64,000 nt of DNA from Arcicella sp034519515 (GCA_034519515.1 JAXHOK010000031.1:21198-85197), one strand, 5' to 3'; counted from the stretch's first letter, positions 43,707-53,264 are shown. Numbers and translations are program-made. Notes: generated by a model not told the origin, from the letters alone.

Positions 43707-44639
43707 CTATCTCGTAATCGTCACCAAATCAGGCAACGGAAACTGTTTATCGCCCAAAATTACCGTCAAAATCCATCGATTTGGCACAACAAAAGTTGGT
43801 TCAATTTTATACCGTAATTCTGTTTCGTCTAAATTCAAAGTGGCATTTTTCGTTACAATTGTACCTGCTATTTGTGGTACAAAACGAATCTGTGGCGTGG
43901 CGGCTTTCATATTATTTCCTTTGATAATTATTTCATTCCCTCTCACATAAGTCAAAAGTGTCATACGATTTACCACCATTTCTGTCCCCTCACCCGTAAC
44001 TTTCAAATCCAAAGCTCTGTATTTAAACGTTCTACCATTCACGGTTACACTCACAGAATACAAGCCTACAGGCACATCAAAAGGTATTTGAACTCTCGCT
44101 TGCGTAGCGGTTAAAGTTCTAAACACTGTTGTTAAATTATAAACCTTTCCCGTGGTTTTGGAAGTCAGAAAAAAGGTGGGTGTTGCACGAGAAAAATTTT
44201 TACCGTAAATAAAAAAAGATTCCGTAGTTTTTGCCAAAATGGTCTCAATACCAATTATCTCGGGGTCAGTGGAAAGGGCAACTATCACCGAAACTCGATA
44301 CGCTCTTTTGGTACAATCAGAAGCCGTTACAAAATAAGTTACAGGTGCAGTAAAGTTTTGGGCAACTTCCGTATTGGGACTAATACTTGCTTCTGCTGAA
44401 ACTTTAATGGTCGGTTTCAAGGCAGTTACTTTCGTGGCTACTGGTACTCTGATTAAAACTGTTCTCAACGTAGTATCAATGTCACCCTCAACAGCGGGAG
44501 TGAAGTCCATAAACTTGAAGGAAAGTATATCCTTTTTTGCACTTCGAGCAACTTTTAGGGTTGGAATTTCGGAAGCACAGTTCCACAAAATTGCCGAAAT
44601 AACTCCTAAAAAAATGGCAATTCGTAATTTTTTATTCAT
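43707..44639 (-). CDS. lipoprotein with DUF5018-like and IPT/TIG-like domains
   Basis: A 310-aa surface or periplasmic lipoprotein. The signal peptide ends in a lipobox-like LWNC (C21). The first domain (~35-125, KDILSFKFMDFTPAVEGDID ... VTYFVTASDCTKRAYRVSV) resembles the DUF5018-type beta-sandwich seen in Bacteroidota surface glycan proteins. Two immunoglobulin-like IPT/TIG segments follow (~130-215, FFIYGKNFSRATPTFFL; ~225-305, EIIIKGNNMKAATPQI). It probably binds a ligand or scaffolds at the cell surface. No SusCD genes are adjacent. Confidence 0.68.
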   Translation of the reverse strand: MNKKLRIAIFLGVISAILWNCASEIPTLKVARSAKKDILSFKFMDFTPAVEGDIDTTLRTVLIRVPVATKVTALKPTIKVSAEASISPNTEVAQNFTAPVTYFVTASDCTKRAYRVSVIVALSTDPEIIGIETILAKTTESFFIYGKNFSRATPTFFLTSKTTGKVYNLTTVFRTLTATQARVQIPFDVPVGLYSVSVTVNGRTFKYRALDLKVTGEGTEMVVNRMTLLTYVRGNEIIIKGNNMKAATPQIRFVPQIAGTIVTKNATLNLDETELRYKIEPTFVVPNRWILTVILGDKQFPLPDLVTITR

Positions 44640-44675
44640 TTCATTGAGTTTTATTTATGGTTGGTATAATCAAAA

Positions 44676-45359
44676 TTACAACTTAATTTCTGGTTCTTGA
44701 TGGTCAAAAAGTACATTGTTCAAGTAGTCAATAAAAGGTTTTAAAGCCCGACAGGTTTCGGTAACATTTATCACAAAATCAGGAGATTTTACTTCTTCCA
44801 AAGTAAATCTATGTAAGAAAAACATTTGCTTCTTCCGCAATAAATCAATCTCTGGATGTTCTTTTGAATATCCCTTTGGTGAAGATTTAACTGCTTCGCC
44901 TTCGGGTTCACCAAATAGTTTTATAAATTTATCATCGTAAATTATTGATTTCAAAGCGTTTGCGTTATAATCAATTTCTTGTCTAAATGCGGCTAACTGC
45001 TCAGGCGTTGGTGCCCACATTCCTCCGCCCACGAAAGATTCAGCTTCTGAAATGTGCAAATAGTAATCAGTTCTGCCCGATTTACGTCCTCCTTCCGAAA
45101 AACTGGCAGACAACCATGTTTTATAGGGATTTTTATTAGTAGAAAACCTCACATCACGAGCAATTCTATAATTACAATGCTTTACTTGAACGCCCTCCAT
45201 GTTTTCAAATTCACCGATAGAATTGATTAATTCTTGGATAGTTTCTTCAAAATCGGCTTTCACTTTGTCGTATCTTTTTTTATTGGCGTGAAACCACTCT
45301 CGGGTGTTATTATTTCCTAAATCGTCTAAGTATTTGAAAGTTGTGTCTGTGATTGGCAT
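44676..45359 (-). CDS. DUF2461 domain protein
   Basis: A 227-aa cytoplasmic protein of the DUF2461/TIGR02453 family, recognised by FKYLDDLGNNNTREWFHANKKRYDKVK, RIARDVRFSTNKNPYKTWLSASF and DYYLHISEAESFVGGGMW. The function is not established. The gene has normal length and a plausible ATG start. It is followed by the lipoprotein gene on the same strand. Confidence 0.85.
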   Translation of the reverse strand: MPITDTTFKYLDDLGNNNTREWFHANKKRYDKVKADFEETIQELINSIGEFENMEGVQVKHCNYRIARDVRFSTNKNPYKTWLSASFSEGGRKSGRTDYYLHISEAESFVGGGMWAPTPEQLAAFRQEIDYNANALKSIIYDDKFIKLFGEPEGEAVKSSPKGYSKEHPEIDLLRKKQMFFLHRFTLEEVKSPDFVINVTETCRALKPFIDYLNNVLFDHQEPEIKL

Positions 45360-45501
45360 TTTATATTATTGGTAAAAATTTATAACGGTTTTGAAAGGTT
45401 AAACTACTCATTTTCATTGATTCTGGCAAATAAGAATACACAGGGTTTGATGATTTCATTGTTTTTAGTGAATTTTGTAAGGAAAATGGATTCTCCAACA
45501 G

Positions 45502-45598
45502 TTTTGTGGTCACGGAGTTGCACGGAGTTTTACACGGAGTTAAAAGAGTTTTTTTCGTGTAATTCTGCGGCAGGCGTTGGAACTGTGTGACCACAAAA
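45502..45598. repeat. imperfect palindrome (TGTGGTCACGGAG words)
   Basis: TTTTGTGGTCACGGAGTT (45502-45519) pairs with AACTGTGTGACCACAAAA (45581-45598), 16 of 18 bases. CACGGAGTT recurs three times in the left arm. It lies in the divergent spacer between DUF2461 and trpS. Confidence 0.75.
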
Positions 45599-45660
45599 AT
45601 TGTCAGAAAATTAGAAATTTTTAATTTGTTTATAAATACGGACTGGCAGTCCGTGCTACA

Positions 45661-46632
45661 ATGAGAATACTAACTGGCATACAAGCCTCGGGCAGACCAC
45701 ATTTAGGCAATATTTTAGGGGCAATTCGCCCTGCCATAGAACTTTCAAAAAATCCTGCGAACGATTCTTTTCTTTTTATTGCAGATTTGCACACACTTAC
45801 CTCCTTAAAAGACGGTAAAATCTTGAAAGAAAATACTTACGCAATCGCCGCCGCTTGGTTGGCTTGCGGTTTTGATGCGGATAAAAATTATTTTTACCGT
45901 CAATCGAGATTGGCAGGGTATCACACAGAATTGATGTGGTATCTGAATTGCTTTACGCCCTTTCCGATGTTGGCAAATGCTACCAGTTTTAAGGATAAAT
46001 CTGAAAAATTATCCGACGTAAACGTGGGACTTTTTACGTATCCAGTGCTTCAAGCGGCGGATATTATGTTGTATGATGCCAATCTTGTTCCCGTAGGTAA
46101 AGACCAACGGCAACATTTAGAAATGTCTCGTGATTTGGGCAGTTCATTTAATCGTCAGTATGGAGAAAATACTTTGGTCATTCCCGAAGCCAAAATTGAT
46201 GAAGCCGTTATGACAATTCCTGGAATTGATGGACTAAAAATGAGTAAATCTCTCAATAATTACATTGATATTTTCTTGAATGAAAAAGATTTATTAAGAG
46301 TAGTCAAGAAAGTAGTAACGGATACGAAATCTTTGGAAGACAAAAAAAATCCCGATGAAGATAATGTTTTCAAGTTGTACTCATTAGTAGCAAATCCCGA
46401 TGAAATTGAAGAAATGAGACAGAATTATTTGGCGGGTGGTTATGGCTACGGACACGCCAAAAATGCCCTCCACGCTGTTTTGGTAAGGGAGTTTGCTGAA
46501 GAGCGTGAAAAGTTTGAGTATTACATGAACCACACCAATGAACTCGACCAAAAACTTCAAGAGGGTGAAGCAAAGGCAGAAGTAATAGCAAAAGCTACGA
46601 TTGAAAGAGTCAGAAACAATATGGGATTATGA
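45661..46632 (+). CDS. trpS: tryptophan--tRNA ligase
   Basis: Class I aminoacyl-tRNA synthetase of 323 aa that charges tRNA-Trp. The HIGH-like motif GRPHLGN (11-17) and the KMSKS loop (193-197) are present, with the Trp-specific LFIADLHTLTSLKDG and LQAADIMLYDANLVPVGKDQRQHLEM. The length is typical of bacterial TrpRS. Its stop codon overlaps the ATG of the PAP2 gene (ATGA), indicating translational coupling. Confidence 0.96.
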   Translation: MRILTGIQASGRPHLGNILGAIRPAIELSKNPANDSFLFIADLHTLTSLKDGKILKENTYAIAAAWLACGFDADKNYFYRQSRLAGYHTELMWYLNCFTPFPMLANATSFKDKSEKLSDVNVGLFTYPVLQAADIMLYDANLVPVGKDQRQHLEMSRDLGSSFNRQYGENTLVIPEAKIDEAVMTIPGIDGLKMSKSLNNYIDIFLNEKDLLRVVKKVVTDTKSLEDKKNPDEDNVFKLYSLVANPDEIEEMRQNYLAGGYGYGHAKNALHAVLVREFAEEREKFEYYMNHTNELDQKLQEGEAKAEVIAKATIERVRNNMGL

Positions 46633-47174
46633 GCCTAAACGAACTTGACACTCAGGCTTTTTTGTGGCTTAACTCCCAGCATTCGGATTTTTTTGATAAA
46701 ATCATGCTCTGGGTTTCTGGTAAAAATGAGTGGTTCCCGATGTATGCCATAATTATTGGCTCAATCGTATGGCGATATAAAAGTCGCTCAGTCGGAATGC
46801 TTTTGACCATCATCATGAGTGTAGTGATTTCTGACCGAGTTTGTTCGGGATTTTTCAAGCCTCTGATGCAAAGATTAAGACCCTGCCACGAACCTTCTCT
46901 TCAAAAATTAGTTCATACAGTTGGAGACTGTGGAGGACAATTTGGTTTTTGCTCTTCTCATGCCGCTAATACTTTTACATTGGCAACTTGCTTATTTTTA
47001 CTTTTTGGCAAAGAGTTTTCGAGTATCAAATACTTTTACATTTGGGCAATAATAGTCTCATACAGCCGTATATATGTGGGCGTACATTATCCCTTAGATG
47101 TGCTTACGGGGGCAGGAATCGGCGTTTTAGCCGCAAGTTTATGCTTTCAAGTTTACCGTAAATTAACCAACTAG
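46629..47174 (+). CDS. PAP2-family membrane phosphatase
   Basis: An integral-membrane lipid phosphatase of 181 aa. The three PAP2 motifs are visible: KxxxxxxRP-like KPLMQRLRPC (near 75-84), CSSHAANTF (near 106-114, with the catalytic His), and SRIYVGVHYPLDVLTG (near 144-159, with His and Asp). Five to six membrane helices are predicted. A likely substrate is undecaprenyl pyrophosphate or a phosphatidate, but it cannot be distinguished here. It overlaps trpS by four bases. Confidence 0.9.
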   Translation: MSLNELDTQAFLWLNSQHSDFFDKIMLWVSGKNEWFPMYAIIIGSIVWRYKSRSVGMLLTIIMSVVISDRVCSGFFKPLMQRLRPCHEPSLQKLVHTVGDCGGQFGFCSSHAANTFTLATCLFLLFGKEFSSIKYFYIWAIIVSYSRIYVGVHYPLDVLTGAGIGVLAASLCFQVYRKLTN

Positions 47175-47211
47175 TTTACAACCATTTAGAATAATCCAAA
47201 ATCAATAACCC

Positions 47212-47625
47212 GTGAAAAACTTAAAAATTTCAGTACTTACACTCTCACTTTTGTCATTATTTTCTTTTAAAAATACTAATTCAGATGAATCTGAAAAGAT
47301 AGTTGGCATTTGGTTTACTGAAAATAATTCTTCCAAAATTCAAATCTATAAAGCTGATAATCAGTATTTTGGTAAAATTATATGGCTTGCTCCCAAAAGT
47401 GAAAAAGAAGACCTCAAGGTGAAACCTACTTTGGGCTATCAGATTTTCAGAAAATTCACCTACGAAAGCAAAAACTTATGGTCGGGTGGACAGGTCAGCG
47501 ATCCTCGAAGCGGCATGACGGTTTCGGGCAAAATGAGCTTAAAAGATGATAAGACCCTAAGTGTTCGTGGATTTGTAGGGGCGCCTATGTTTGGCAAAAC
47601 CGTGATTTTGAAACGGGTGGAGTAG
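47212..47625 (+). CDS. DUF2147 family exported protein
   Basis: A 137-aa protein with a hydrophobic signal-like N-terminus (ISVLTLSLLSLFSF). Its core, IVGIWFTENNSSKIQIYKADNQYFGKIIWL, then VSDPRSGMTVSGKMSLKDDKTLSVRGFVG, is the DUF2147 beta-barrel (lipocalin-like) pattern. The start is a GTG at 47212. It is probably cotranscribed with trpS and the PAP2 gene (37-bp gap) and followed by a terminator. The ligand and function are unknown. Confidence 0.8.
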   Translation: MKNLKISVLTLSLLSLFSFKNTNSDESEKIVGIWFTENNSSKIQIYKADNQYFGKIIWLAPKSEKEDLKVKPTLGYQIFRKFTYESKNLWSGGQVSDPRSGMTVSGKMSLKDDKTLSVRGFVGAPMFGKTVILKRVE

Positions 47626-47655
47626 TAATTTATTACTTATTGGTATTCTTGATAA

Positions 47656-47695
47656 CAAAAAGCCCCTTGAACTTACAAATTTCAAAGGGCTTTTA
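47656..47695. terminator. bidirectional intrinsic terminator
   Basis: AAAAAGCCCCTTGA pairs with TCAAAGGGCTTTT (47682-47694), with A/T-runs on both sides. It serves the convergent DUF2147 and beta-barrel genes. Confidence 0.8.
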
Positions 47696-47712
47696 TTATT
47701 AAAAAACGACAT

Positions 47713-48636
47713 TTATTTTTTCTTTGACAGACTGGTAGTAAACTTAATGTAAGGAAAACCAAATGGTACATCAGAGTTAGAACCATTATTTAATCCAGAA
47801 ACCAGACCTACATCCAAAAGTGAGCGTGACCATAAAAGCCTAATTCCATAGGTCAATATTCCTACTACCCTACTGGTAGATGATGTAGTTTGTCCGTTAA
47901 AAGTTGTTTGATTTTCGGTTGTTAAAAAATTATCCATCGTTAGTGCAACTTTATTGCTCACTCTAACTATTCCGCTTAGTTGAATTATGGGTTTGTCAGT
48001 AAATGTTCCACCATTGCCAATTCCCCAAGTCGCTCCAATTGAAATATTTTTATTGTTTTTCCCAAAGGTTGCAACTCCTCCTAACGTTCCCACACCAATA
48101 CTTACTAATCTTGAAGATGAAGTAATATAGTTCCCATTCAAGGCAAAATTCAAATTTTCAGAAACCTCAAATGATACTTTTCCACTGAATGTAAAAATAT
48201 TTGCAATTGGAATAAAAGCTAAATTCATCGAAAAATTGTCCGTTATTCCAACCCCAAAAGAATTATAATATAAATAGGTGTTACTGTATCGCCACTCTCC
48301 CCTTGGCAGATTAAATCCATTTGAAGACAATAGGTAATCTGTGTTTCTCAATGGTTCAATCCATTCGCCCGTGGAAGCAACTGCAACTTCTGAAACCTGT
48401 TCAGTAGCAACAATATTCATTGATGGAATATTTAACGTTCCTAAATTATCCGTCTGAATCAAACAATTCTTACCATCATTTTGAAGAATTTTTCCTTTTA
48501 ATTTTGTTCCATCCCTAAGTCTAATATTAACTATCGGAACATTTTTTGCTGTTTTAGTAGTATCTGCATAATCTTGTGAAAAGATTTCTTGACTAAATAA
48601 GCAAAGTAAGAGTGAAATTAGAGCGAGTTTTAACAT
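47713..48636 (-). CDS. exported beta-barrel-like hypothetical protein
   Basis: A 307-aa protein with a signal peptide (ending near residue 20, EIFSQ). Residues ~35-75 (NIRLRDGTKLKGKILQNDGKNCLIQTDNLGTLNIPS) look like a small beta-domain of the kind found before outer-membrane barrels. The rest has alternating aromatic and small residues consistent with barrel strands and ends in KFTTSLSKKK. I cannot assign a family with confidence. Confidence 0.6.
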   Translation of the reverse strand: MLKLALISLLLCLFSQEIFSQDYADTTKTAKNVPIVNIRLRDGTKLKGKILQNDGKNCLIQTDNLGTLNIPSMNIVATEQVSEVAVASTGEWIEPLRNTDYLLSSNGFNLPRGEWRYSNTYLYYNSFGVGITDNFSMNLAFIPIANIFTFSGKVSFEVSENLNFALNGNYITSSSRLVSIGVGTLGGVATFGKNNKNISIGATWGIGNGGTFTDKPIIQLSGIVRVSNKVALTMDNFLTTENQTTFNGQTTSSTSRVVGILTYGIRLLWSRSLLDVGLVSGLNNGSNSDVPFGFPYIKFTTSLSKKK

Positions 48637-48705
48637 TTTCTTGGTATGATTTTATTCATAGACCTCAGTTTTGACAATTAATTCGGTTCTTTCCCCTATT
48701 TGCAA

Positions 48706-49737
48706 TTAATTCAATTGCAATAGAAATGCCATCGTATCAACACCGTCGGCATAGTCCCAGAGTTTGGGTTTTTGAGCATCACCAAAATTTTGACTCTTTC
48801 CAAACCAGCCATTTTTTGAAACAATACATTGAATTTTATCAGTATTTGCTTCAATTTGCTCTTTTAAATCACTTTCATTTTTATATGCTGAGAAATAAAC
48901 TACGGAAATCGGCGAAACCAAAGATTCATTTTCTGCCAGTAACAAAAAACCATTATCAAGGTGATGAACCATATTTACTAAATAAATGGATTTGTTGTAA
49001 TCGTAGTTATTTTTGTATTTATGATGATAAAAAATATCTCCCAAAGGTTCGATGGCATCTAAGAGTTTTGTAAAATCATATCCCTCTGGCACATATAATT
49101 TAGAGATATTTCTACAACCCAACCCATAATATTCAGTAATATCTTTTCCTAAATTCAAAAAATCTTCTTCAGTTTCATTTCCATTTAAAATTCCAACTGA
49201 TGAACGATTCTTACGGATAATATGAGGTTTACTTCTAAAATAATATTCAAAATATTTGGCAGAATTGTCTGACCCCGTGGCAATTAGCACATCCACTTCG
49301 TTCAGTTTATCGGCAATTCTGATTTCTAAATTTGGTTCAATCTCCAACAATTTCTCAATCAAACCATTCATAATTGCTGAATCCTGTGAACTCAACTTCG
49401 CTACACACGCATGACCCGAAAGCACAATCGTCAACAAATCATGAAAGCCCACCGCTGGAATATTACCCGCCATGATTACACCAATACTCTTTACGATTTT
49501 AGGTTTATCAGCTATATCATACAACGACGACCATTGTTCCAAAAGGGTTGTATCCAAATAATAATTAGCAATGGTTTCAAGTGACCGATGAGTATTTTCA
49601 ACCGTAAACCAATTGTTTTGATTTCTTGCTTTGTATGCCCAAAGTTCAATTTCTTCCCTATTTTTTTCGTCCTTTAAAAAGTCTCCTAATTGCACAAAAG
49701 CCTTGATTCTTGCTTGTAAAGTCATATTTTCTTTCAA
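48706..49737 (-). CDS. acyl-CoA reductase (LuxC-like)
   Basis: A 343-aa aldehyde-dehydrogenase-fold protein of the LuxC/acyl-CoA reductase family, which reduces acyl-CoA to the aldehyde with NADPH. Recognisable blocks are GVIMAGNIPAVGFHDLLTIVLSGH, VLIATGSDNSAKYFEYYF and the cysteine-containing YYGLGCRNISKLYVPEG (catalytic Cys). No luciferase genes are nearby; in Bacteroidota this gene usually sits next to a 4Fe-4S ferredoxin, as it does here divergently. The role is uncertain. Confidence 0.82.
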   Translation of the reverse strand: MKENMTLQARIKAFVQLGDFLKDEKNREEIELWAYKARNQNNWFTVENTHRSLETIANYYLDTTLLEQWSSLYDIADKPKIVKSIGVIMAGNIPAVGFHDLLTIVLSGHACVAKLSSQDSAIMNGLIEKLLEIEPNLEIRIADKLNEVDVLIATGSDNSAKYFEYYFRSKPHIIRKNRSSVGILNGNETEEDFLNLGKDITEYYGLGCRNISKLYVPEGYDFTKLLDAIEPLGDIFYHHKYKNNYDYNKSIYLVNMVHHLDNGFLLLAENESLVSPISVVYFSAYKNESDLKEQIEANTDKIQCIVSKNGWFGKSQNFGDAQKPKLWDYADGVDTMAFLLQLN

Positions 49738-49910
49738 TTTTTATGCAAGTTACTCAAAAAGGCTAAATAATTTTTTTACAATAGTCTTCAAACTTTATAG
49801 GCTATTAAAAGTTAAACTATTAAATTTGTAATGTATTTGAATGAAAGGCAAAACAAAATGAGATTCTTTACACAAACTCATGAGCCTTAAACTCATAAAC
49901 TAAAAAGAAT

Positions 49911-50258
49911 ATGGCAATTATAATAACAGAAGAGTGTATAAACTGTGGAGCTTGCGAACCAGAATGTCCAAACACCGCTATTTATGAGGGTGGTATAGAA
50001 TGGACCTGGGCAGGTGGTACAAAATTGGTCGATGTTGAATTAGAAGACGGTTCAGTAATTGCTGGAAAAGCCCCAATGACTCCTGTTTCCGATGAATTTT
50101 ATTATATAGTTCCTGATAAGTGTACGGAATGTATGGGTTTTCACGAAGAACCACAATGTGCAGCAGTTTGTCCTGTAGATTGTTGCGTACCAGACCCCGA
50201 TCAGACAGAAGACGAAGAAACTTTATTGGCAAAAAAGGCTTGGTTACACGCTGAGTAG
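49911..50258 (+). CDS. 4Fe-4S dicluster ferredoxin
   Basis: A 115-aa cytoplasmic electron carrier. The first cluster motif is CINCGACEPEC (C9, C12, C15, C19) and the second is CTECMGFHEEPQCAAVCP, with an insertion between cysteines 2 and 3. This is the 2[4Fe-4S] ferredoxin form with an extended second cluster loop (Azotobacter/Chromatium type). It is divergent from the acyl-CoA reductase and ends in a strong terminator. Confidence 0.92.
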   Translation: MAIIITEECINCGACEPECPNTAIYEGGIEWTWAGGTKLVDVELEDGSVIAGKAPMTPVSDEFYYIVPDKCTECMGFHEEPQCAAVCPVDCCVPDPDQTEDEETLLAKKAWLHAE

Positions 50259-50272
50259 AATATAAAAATCAT

Positions 50273-50312
50273 AAAAAAATCCCCAATTTGGAAACGAATT
50301 GGGGATTTTTTT
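50273..50312 (+). terminator. intrinsic terminator of the ferredoxin gene
   Basis: AAAAAAATCCCCAATT pairs with AATTGGGGATTTTTTT, a G/C core of four pairs flanked by a long A/T stem and T-run. It starts 15 bp after the stop. Confidence 0.85.
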
Positions 50313-50623
50313 ATGATTTATTTTTGAACCTTGTATGTTTTTATCATCCCAAGGCAGGAGAGAACTGGGTTGACAAAAAGCAATATATTGATACGATTAT
50401 CCAAATTACAACTCGAATTTATTTTATTAGAATAATTATATTATTTCTTGAAATTTCAATTTCAAGAAATTTGGTTTTTTAATGATTATGCAGAATATGT
50501 TAAAAATCACTAATAATTATAAATAAAAAATGAATTAATACCCAAAATAGGTTTCATTTTATACTATAATTGGATTTTTTTTTGAAAAATACTTAAAAAT
50601 AGGTTAAAAAATTGCATAAATAA
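50313..50623. other. AT-rich spacer upstream of the porin
   Basis: About 310 bp between the ferredoxin terminator and the porin promoter. Short open frames here have no coding character. Near 50447-50472 a small hairpin (TTCTTGAAATT/AATTTCAAGAA) is visible. Confidence 0.45.
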
Positions 50624-50655
50624 TTTGGAATAGTAAACTTTACCTATAATCTTTG
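50624..50655 (+). promoter_or_regulatory. promoter of the porin gene
   Basis: TTTG at 50624-50627 and AATCTTTG at 50648-50655 (one mismatch to TAnnTTTG) are 20 bp apart. The predicted start of transcription lies ~20 bp before the first ATG. Confidence 0.65.
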
Positions 50656-50682
50656 CACAGTAATCAAGCATTTAATTAAAAC

Positions 50683-51825
50683 ATGAAACAAAATTTTATT
50701 ATGAAAAAGACCTTAACCACAGCATTTTCTTTGCTTTTAGGATTTTCAGCATTTTCTCAAGAAAAGACAGAAGATAAAGGAAAATTTACATTTTCGGGAT
50801 ATGTAGATTCGTATTATATGGCGAATTTTAATAACCCAAGAAACATGAGTAATACTGGTGCTTCCAAAACCGCAAGAGCATTTGACCAAAGAACAGGTTT
50901 CTCATTGGGTCTTGTTCAAACCAAAATTGGATATGCAACCAGCAAATCAGATGTAGTTGTTGATTTAGTGTTCGGTCCAAACGCCGATTTGGGTAATTAT
51001 GGTAACGCCGTGAGCGTATTAGGGAATGGCTCTGCTGGTACTTCTTTGGCAATTAAACAAGCATACTTTAACTGGAAAGCCACTGACAAACTAACATTTA
51101 CGGCTGGGCAATTTGGTACGCACATCGGCTATGAAGTTATTGACGCTCCTGTAAATTATCACTACTCGCTTTCAAACTTGTTCAATAACGGTCCATTCTA
51201 CCATGTTGGTGTGAAAGCGGCTTACGCAGTTTCTGATAAATTTGCTTTGATGGGTGGTATAGTGAATGGCGTTGATCAACTTTATAGTAACAATGACAAA
51301 CCAGGTTTAATTGCTCAGGTATTTGTTCAGCCTGTGAGTGGATGGAATGTTTATGTAAATGGAATCACGGCTAATCGTAATGCCAAAGACCCAGCGACTG
51401 GCACTACAAGTGCTGGAACGTACAATTTATTGGATCTGACAACCACTTATCAAATTACTGAGAAATTTTTGTTAGGTTTGAATGCTGCAACTGGTATACA
51501 AAATTATGCAACAGGGGATGGCAAAAGCTGGGGTGGTTTCGCAGTATATCCAAAGTATGATTTTTCAAGTACTTTCAGTTTAGGAGCAAGGTATGAGTCA
51601 TTTTCCAACACAAATGCTGTTACTGCACTTATAGATGCAAATGGAAATGGAGTTTCAGTTAATTCAATTACAATCACGCCATCAATCACTGTTGCTGATA
51701 GCCATTTAATCTTGAAGCCAGAATTAAGAATTGATACCTACGATAAAAACTTTTTCGTGGACGGAGACGGTAAAGACCAAAAATCGCAAGCTACTCTTGG
51801 TTTAGCCATGATTTATAAATTCTAA
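50683..51825 (+). CDS. outer-membrane beta-barrel porin (OmpL-like)
   Basis: A 380-aa protein. A signal peptide follows the second ATG (MKKTLTTAFSLLLGFSAFSQ, from 50701), so the real start could be 50683 or 50701. The mature part is a 16-18-stranded barrel of the 'putative beta-barrel porin-2' type. It begins FTFSGYVDSYYMANF and ends in an aromatic strand (LGLAMIYKF, C-terminal Phe) for BAM-mediated insertion. It sits directly upstream of amtB, a common arrangement in the phylum, suggesting a role in nitrogen-compound entry. A hairpin follows the stop. Confidence 0.82.
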   Translation: MKQNFIMKKTLTTAFSLLLGFSAFSQEKTEDKGKFTFSGYVDSYYMANFNNPRNMSNTGASKTARAFDQRTGFSLGLVQTKIGYATSKSDVVVDLVFGPNADLGNYGNAVSVLGNGSAGTSLAIKQAYFNWKATDKLTFTAGQFGTHIGYEVIDAPVNYHYSLSNLFNNGPFYHVGVKAAYAVSDKFALMGGIVNGVDQLYSNNDKPGLIAQVFVQPVSGWNVYVNGITANRNAKDPATGTTSAGTYNLLDLTTTYQITEKFLLGLNAATGIQNYATGDGKSWGGFAVYPKYDFSSTFSLGARYESFSNTNAVTALIDANGNGVSVNSITITPSITVADSHLILKPELRIDTYDKNFFVDGDGKDQKSQATLGLAMIYKF

Positions 51826-51828
51826 AAA

Positions 51829-51870
51829 GGATACAGATAATCGGCCAATGTGCTGATTATCTGTATTTTC
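51829..51870 (+). terminator. hairpin between porin and amtB
   Basis: ATACAGATAATC (51831-51842) pairs with GATTATCTGTAT (51855-51866) and is followed by TTTTC. It may partially terminate porin transcription or attenuate entry into amtB. Confidence 0.65.
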
Positions 51871-51908
51871 TGTAAACAAATCCATAAATCCTTTAATTAA
51901 AAAACCAC

Positions 51909-53249
51909 ATGACACAACAAAAACCATCTTGGCTGCCGATTGGCATTTTGCTATTAATAGCAATCGCAGCAGCATTTGTTCCTGCACCAGGTGCAGCAGT
52001 AACAGAAGGCATTAATTCGGGCGATACCGCTTGGATGCTTGTTTCTTCGGGGCTTGTTCTTTTAATGACCCCAGGCTTGGCATACTTCTATGGAGGTATG
52101 GTAAATCATAAAAATGTGATTTCCACAATGTTGCAATCTTTTATTGCGATGGGCGTAATCACCGTTATTTGGATAGTTTTTGGCTTCAGTTTAGCCTTCG
52201 GTGAGTCAATCGGAGGAGTAGTCGGAAATCCAATGACTTATTTGATGTTCAAGGGCGTTTTTGATGGAAAACCTTGGTCGTTAGCTCCCACAATCCCGTT
52301 TGCTTTGTTTGCTTTCTTTCAAATGAAATTTGCGGTAATCACTCCCGCTTTGATTTCGGGGGCTTTGGCAGAACGCATCAATTTCCGTGCTTTTGTATTA
52401 TTCATGGTACTATTTTGTGTAATTGTGTATGCTCCATTGGCACACTGGACATGGCATCCAGAAGGATTTTTATTCAAATATGGCGTGCTTGATTTTGCTG
52501 GAGGAACGGTTGTTCACATGAGTGCTGGCTGGGCAGCTTTGGCTGGTGCATTATACTTAAAAAGACGTAAATCACACATTGAAGCCAACGTTTTGCCTCC
52601 TGCTAATATTCCTTATGTTTTATTAGGAACGGGTTTATTATGGTTCGGTTGGTTTGGTTTTAATGCTGGTTCAGCGGTTGGTGCAGGTCCTTTGGCGGTT
52701 TCGGCTTTCGCTACTACACACGTTGCTGCGGCCTCGGCAGGTTTGTCTTGGGTACTTTTTGATGTAACTCGTGGACGTAAAGTTTCAGCTCTTGGCTTTT
52801 GTATTGGTGCAGTCGTAGGTTTGGTTGCTATCACACCAGCTTCGGGTTTTGTTTCCGTAACAGCAGCAATTTCCATCGGAACAGTCGCAGCCATTATTTC
52901 AAATATTGCCGCACATTGGAGAGCAAATTCTAAGTTAGATGATACCTTAGACGTGTTCCCTTGTCACGGTGTTGGCGGTATGGTGGGTATGGTTATGACT
53001 GCTTTATTTGCTTCAAAAGCTGTTAATTCAGCAGTTGTTGATACGGAGCAGGGTTGGTTTATTACTGGTGACCCAGCTTTGTTTTTTAAGCACATGATGG
53101 CATTATTTGCCGTATCAGGTTTTGCTTTCGGAATGTCTTATCTGTTATTATTTATTACTGACAAAATTATTCCATTGCGTGTAACTGAAGAAGAAGAAAG
53201 AGTAGGATTAGATATTTCTCAACACGATGAGTCGTTAGTAGAAGCCTAA
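51909..53249 (+). CDS. amtB: ammonium transporter (Amt/Mep/Rh family)
   Basis: A trimeric ammonium channel of 446 aa. An N-terminal hydrophobic segment (signal-like, residues ~10-30) is followed by the Amt core. GDTAWMLVSSGLVLLMTPGLAYFYGGMV and the two pore histidines in DFAGGTVVHMSAGWAALAGA and FPCHGVGGMVGM are both present. Eleven membrane helices are expected. No PII (glnK) gene is adjacent, unlike the usual glnK-amtB order. It is preceded by the porin and followed by two terminator-like hairpins. Confidence 0.95.
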   Translation: MTQQKPSWLPIGILLLIAIAAAFVPAPGAAVTEGINSGDTAWMLVSSGLVLLMTPGLAYFYGGMVNHKNVISTMLQSFIAMGVITVIWIVFGFSLAFGESIGGVVGNPMTYLMFKGVFDGKPWSLAPTIPFALFAFFQMKFAVITPALISGALAERINFRAFVLFMVLFCVIVYAPLAHWTWHPEGFLFKYGVLDFAGGTVVHMSAGWAALAGALYLKRRKSHIEANVLPPANIPYVLLGTGLLWFGWFGFNAGSAVGAGPLAVSAFATTHVAAASAGLSWVLFDVTRGRKVSALGFCIGAVVGLVAITPASGFVSVTAAISIGTVAAIISNIAAHWRANSKLDDTLDVFPCHGVGGMVGMVMTALFASKAVNSAVVDTEQGWFITGDPALFFKHMMALFAVSGFAFGMSYLLLFITDKIIPLRVTEEEERVGLDISQHDESLVEA

Positions 53250-53264
53250 AAATAGCAAAACATG

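Noticed and set aside
45361..45594. Small frames on both strands upstream of trpS
   Set aside because: They coincide with the palindrome at 45502-45598 and have no protein character.
48706..49737. A luminescence (lux) operon
   Set aside because: Only a LuxC-like acyl-CoA reductase is present; no luciferase, LuxD or LuxE genes accompany it.
52613..52894. Alanine/threonine/lysine-rich frame antisense to amtB
   Set aside because: It arises from complementing membrane-helix codons and is not an independent gene.
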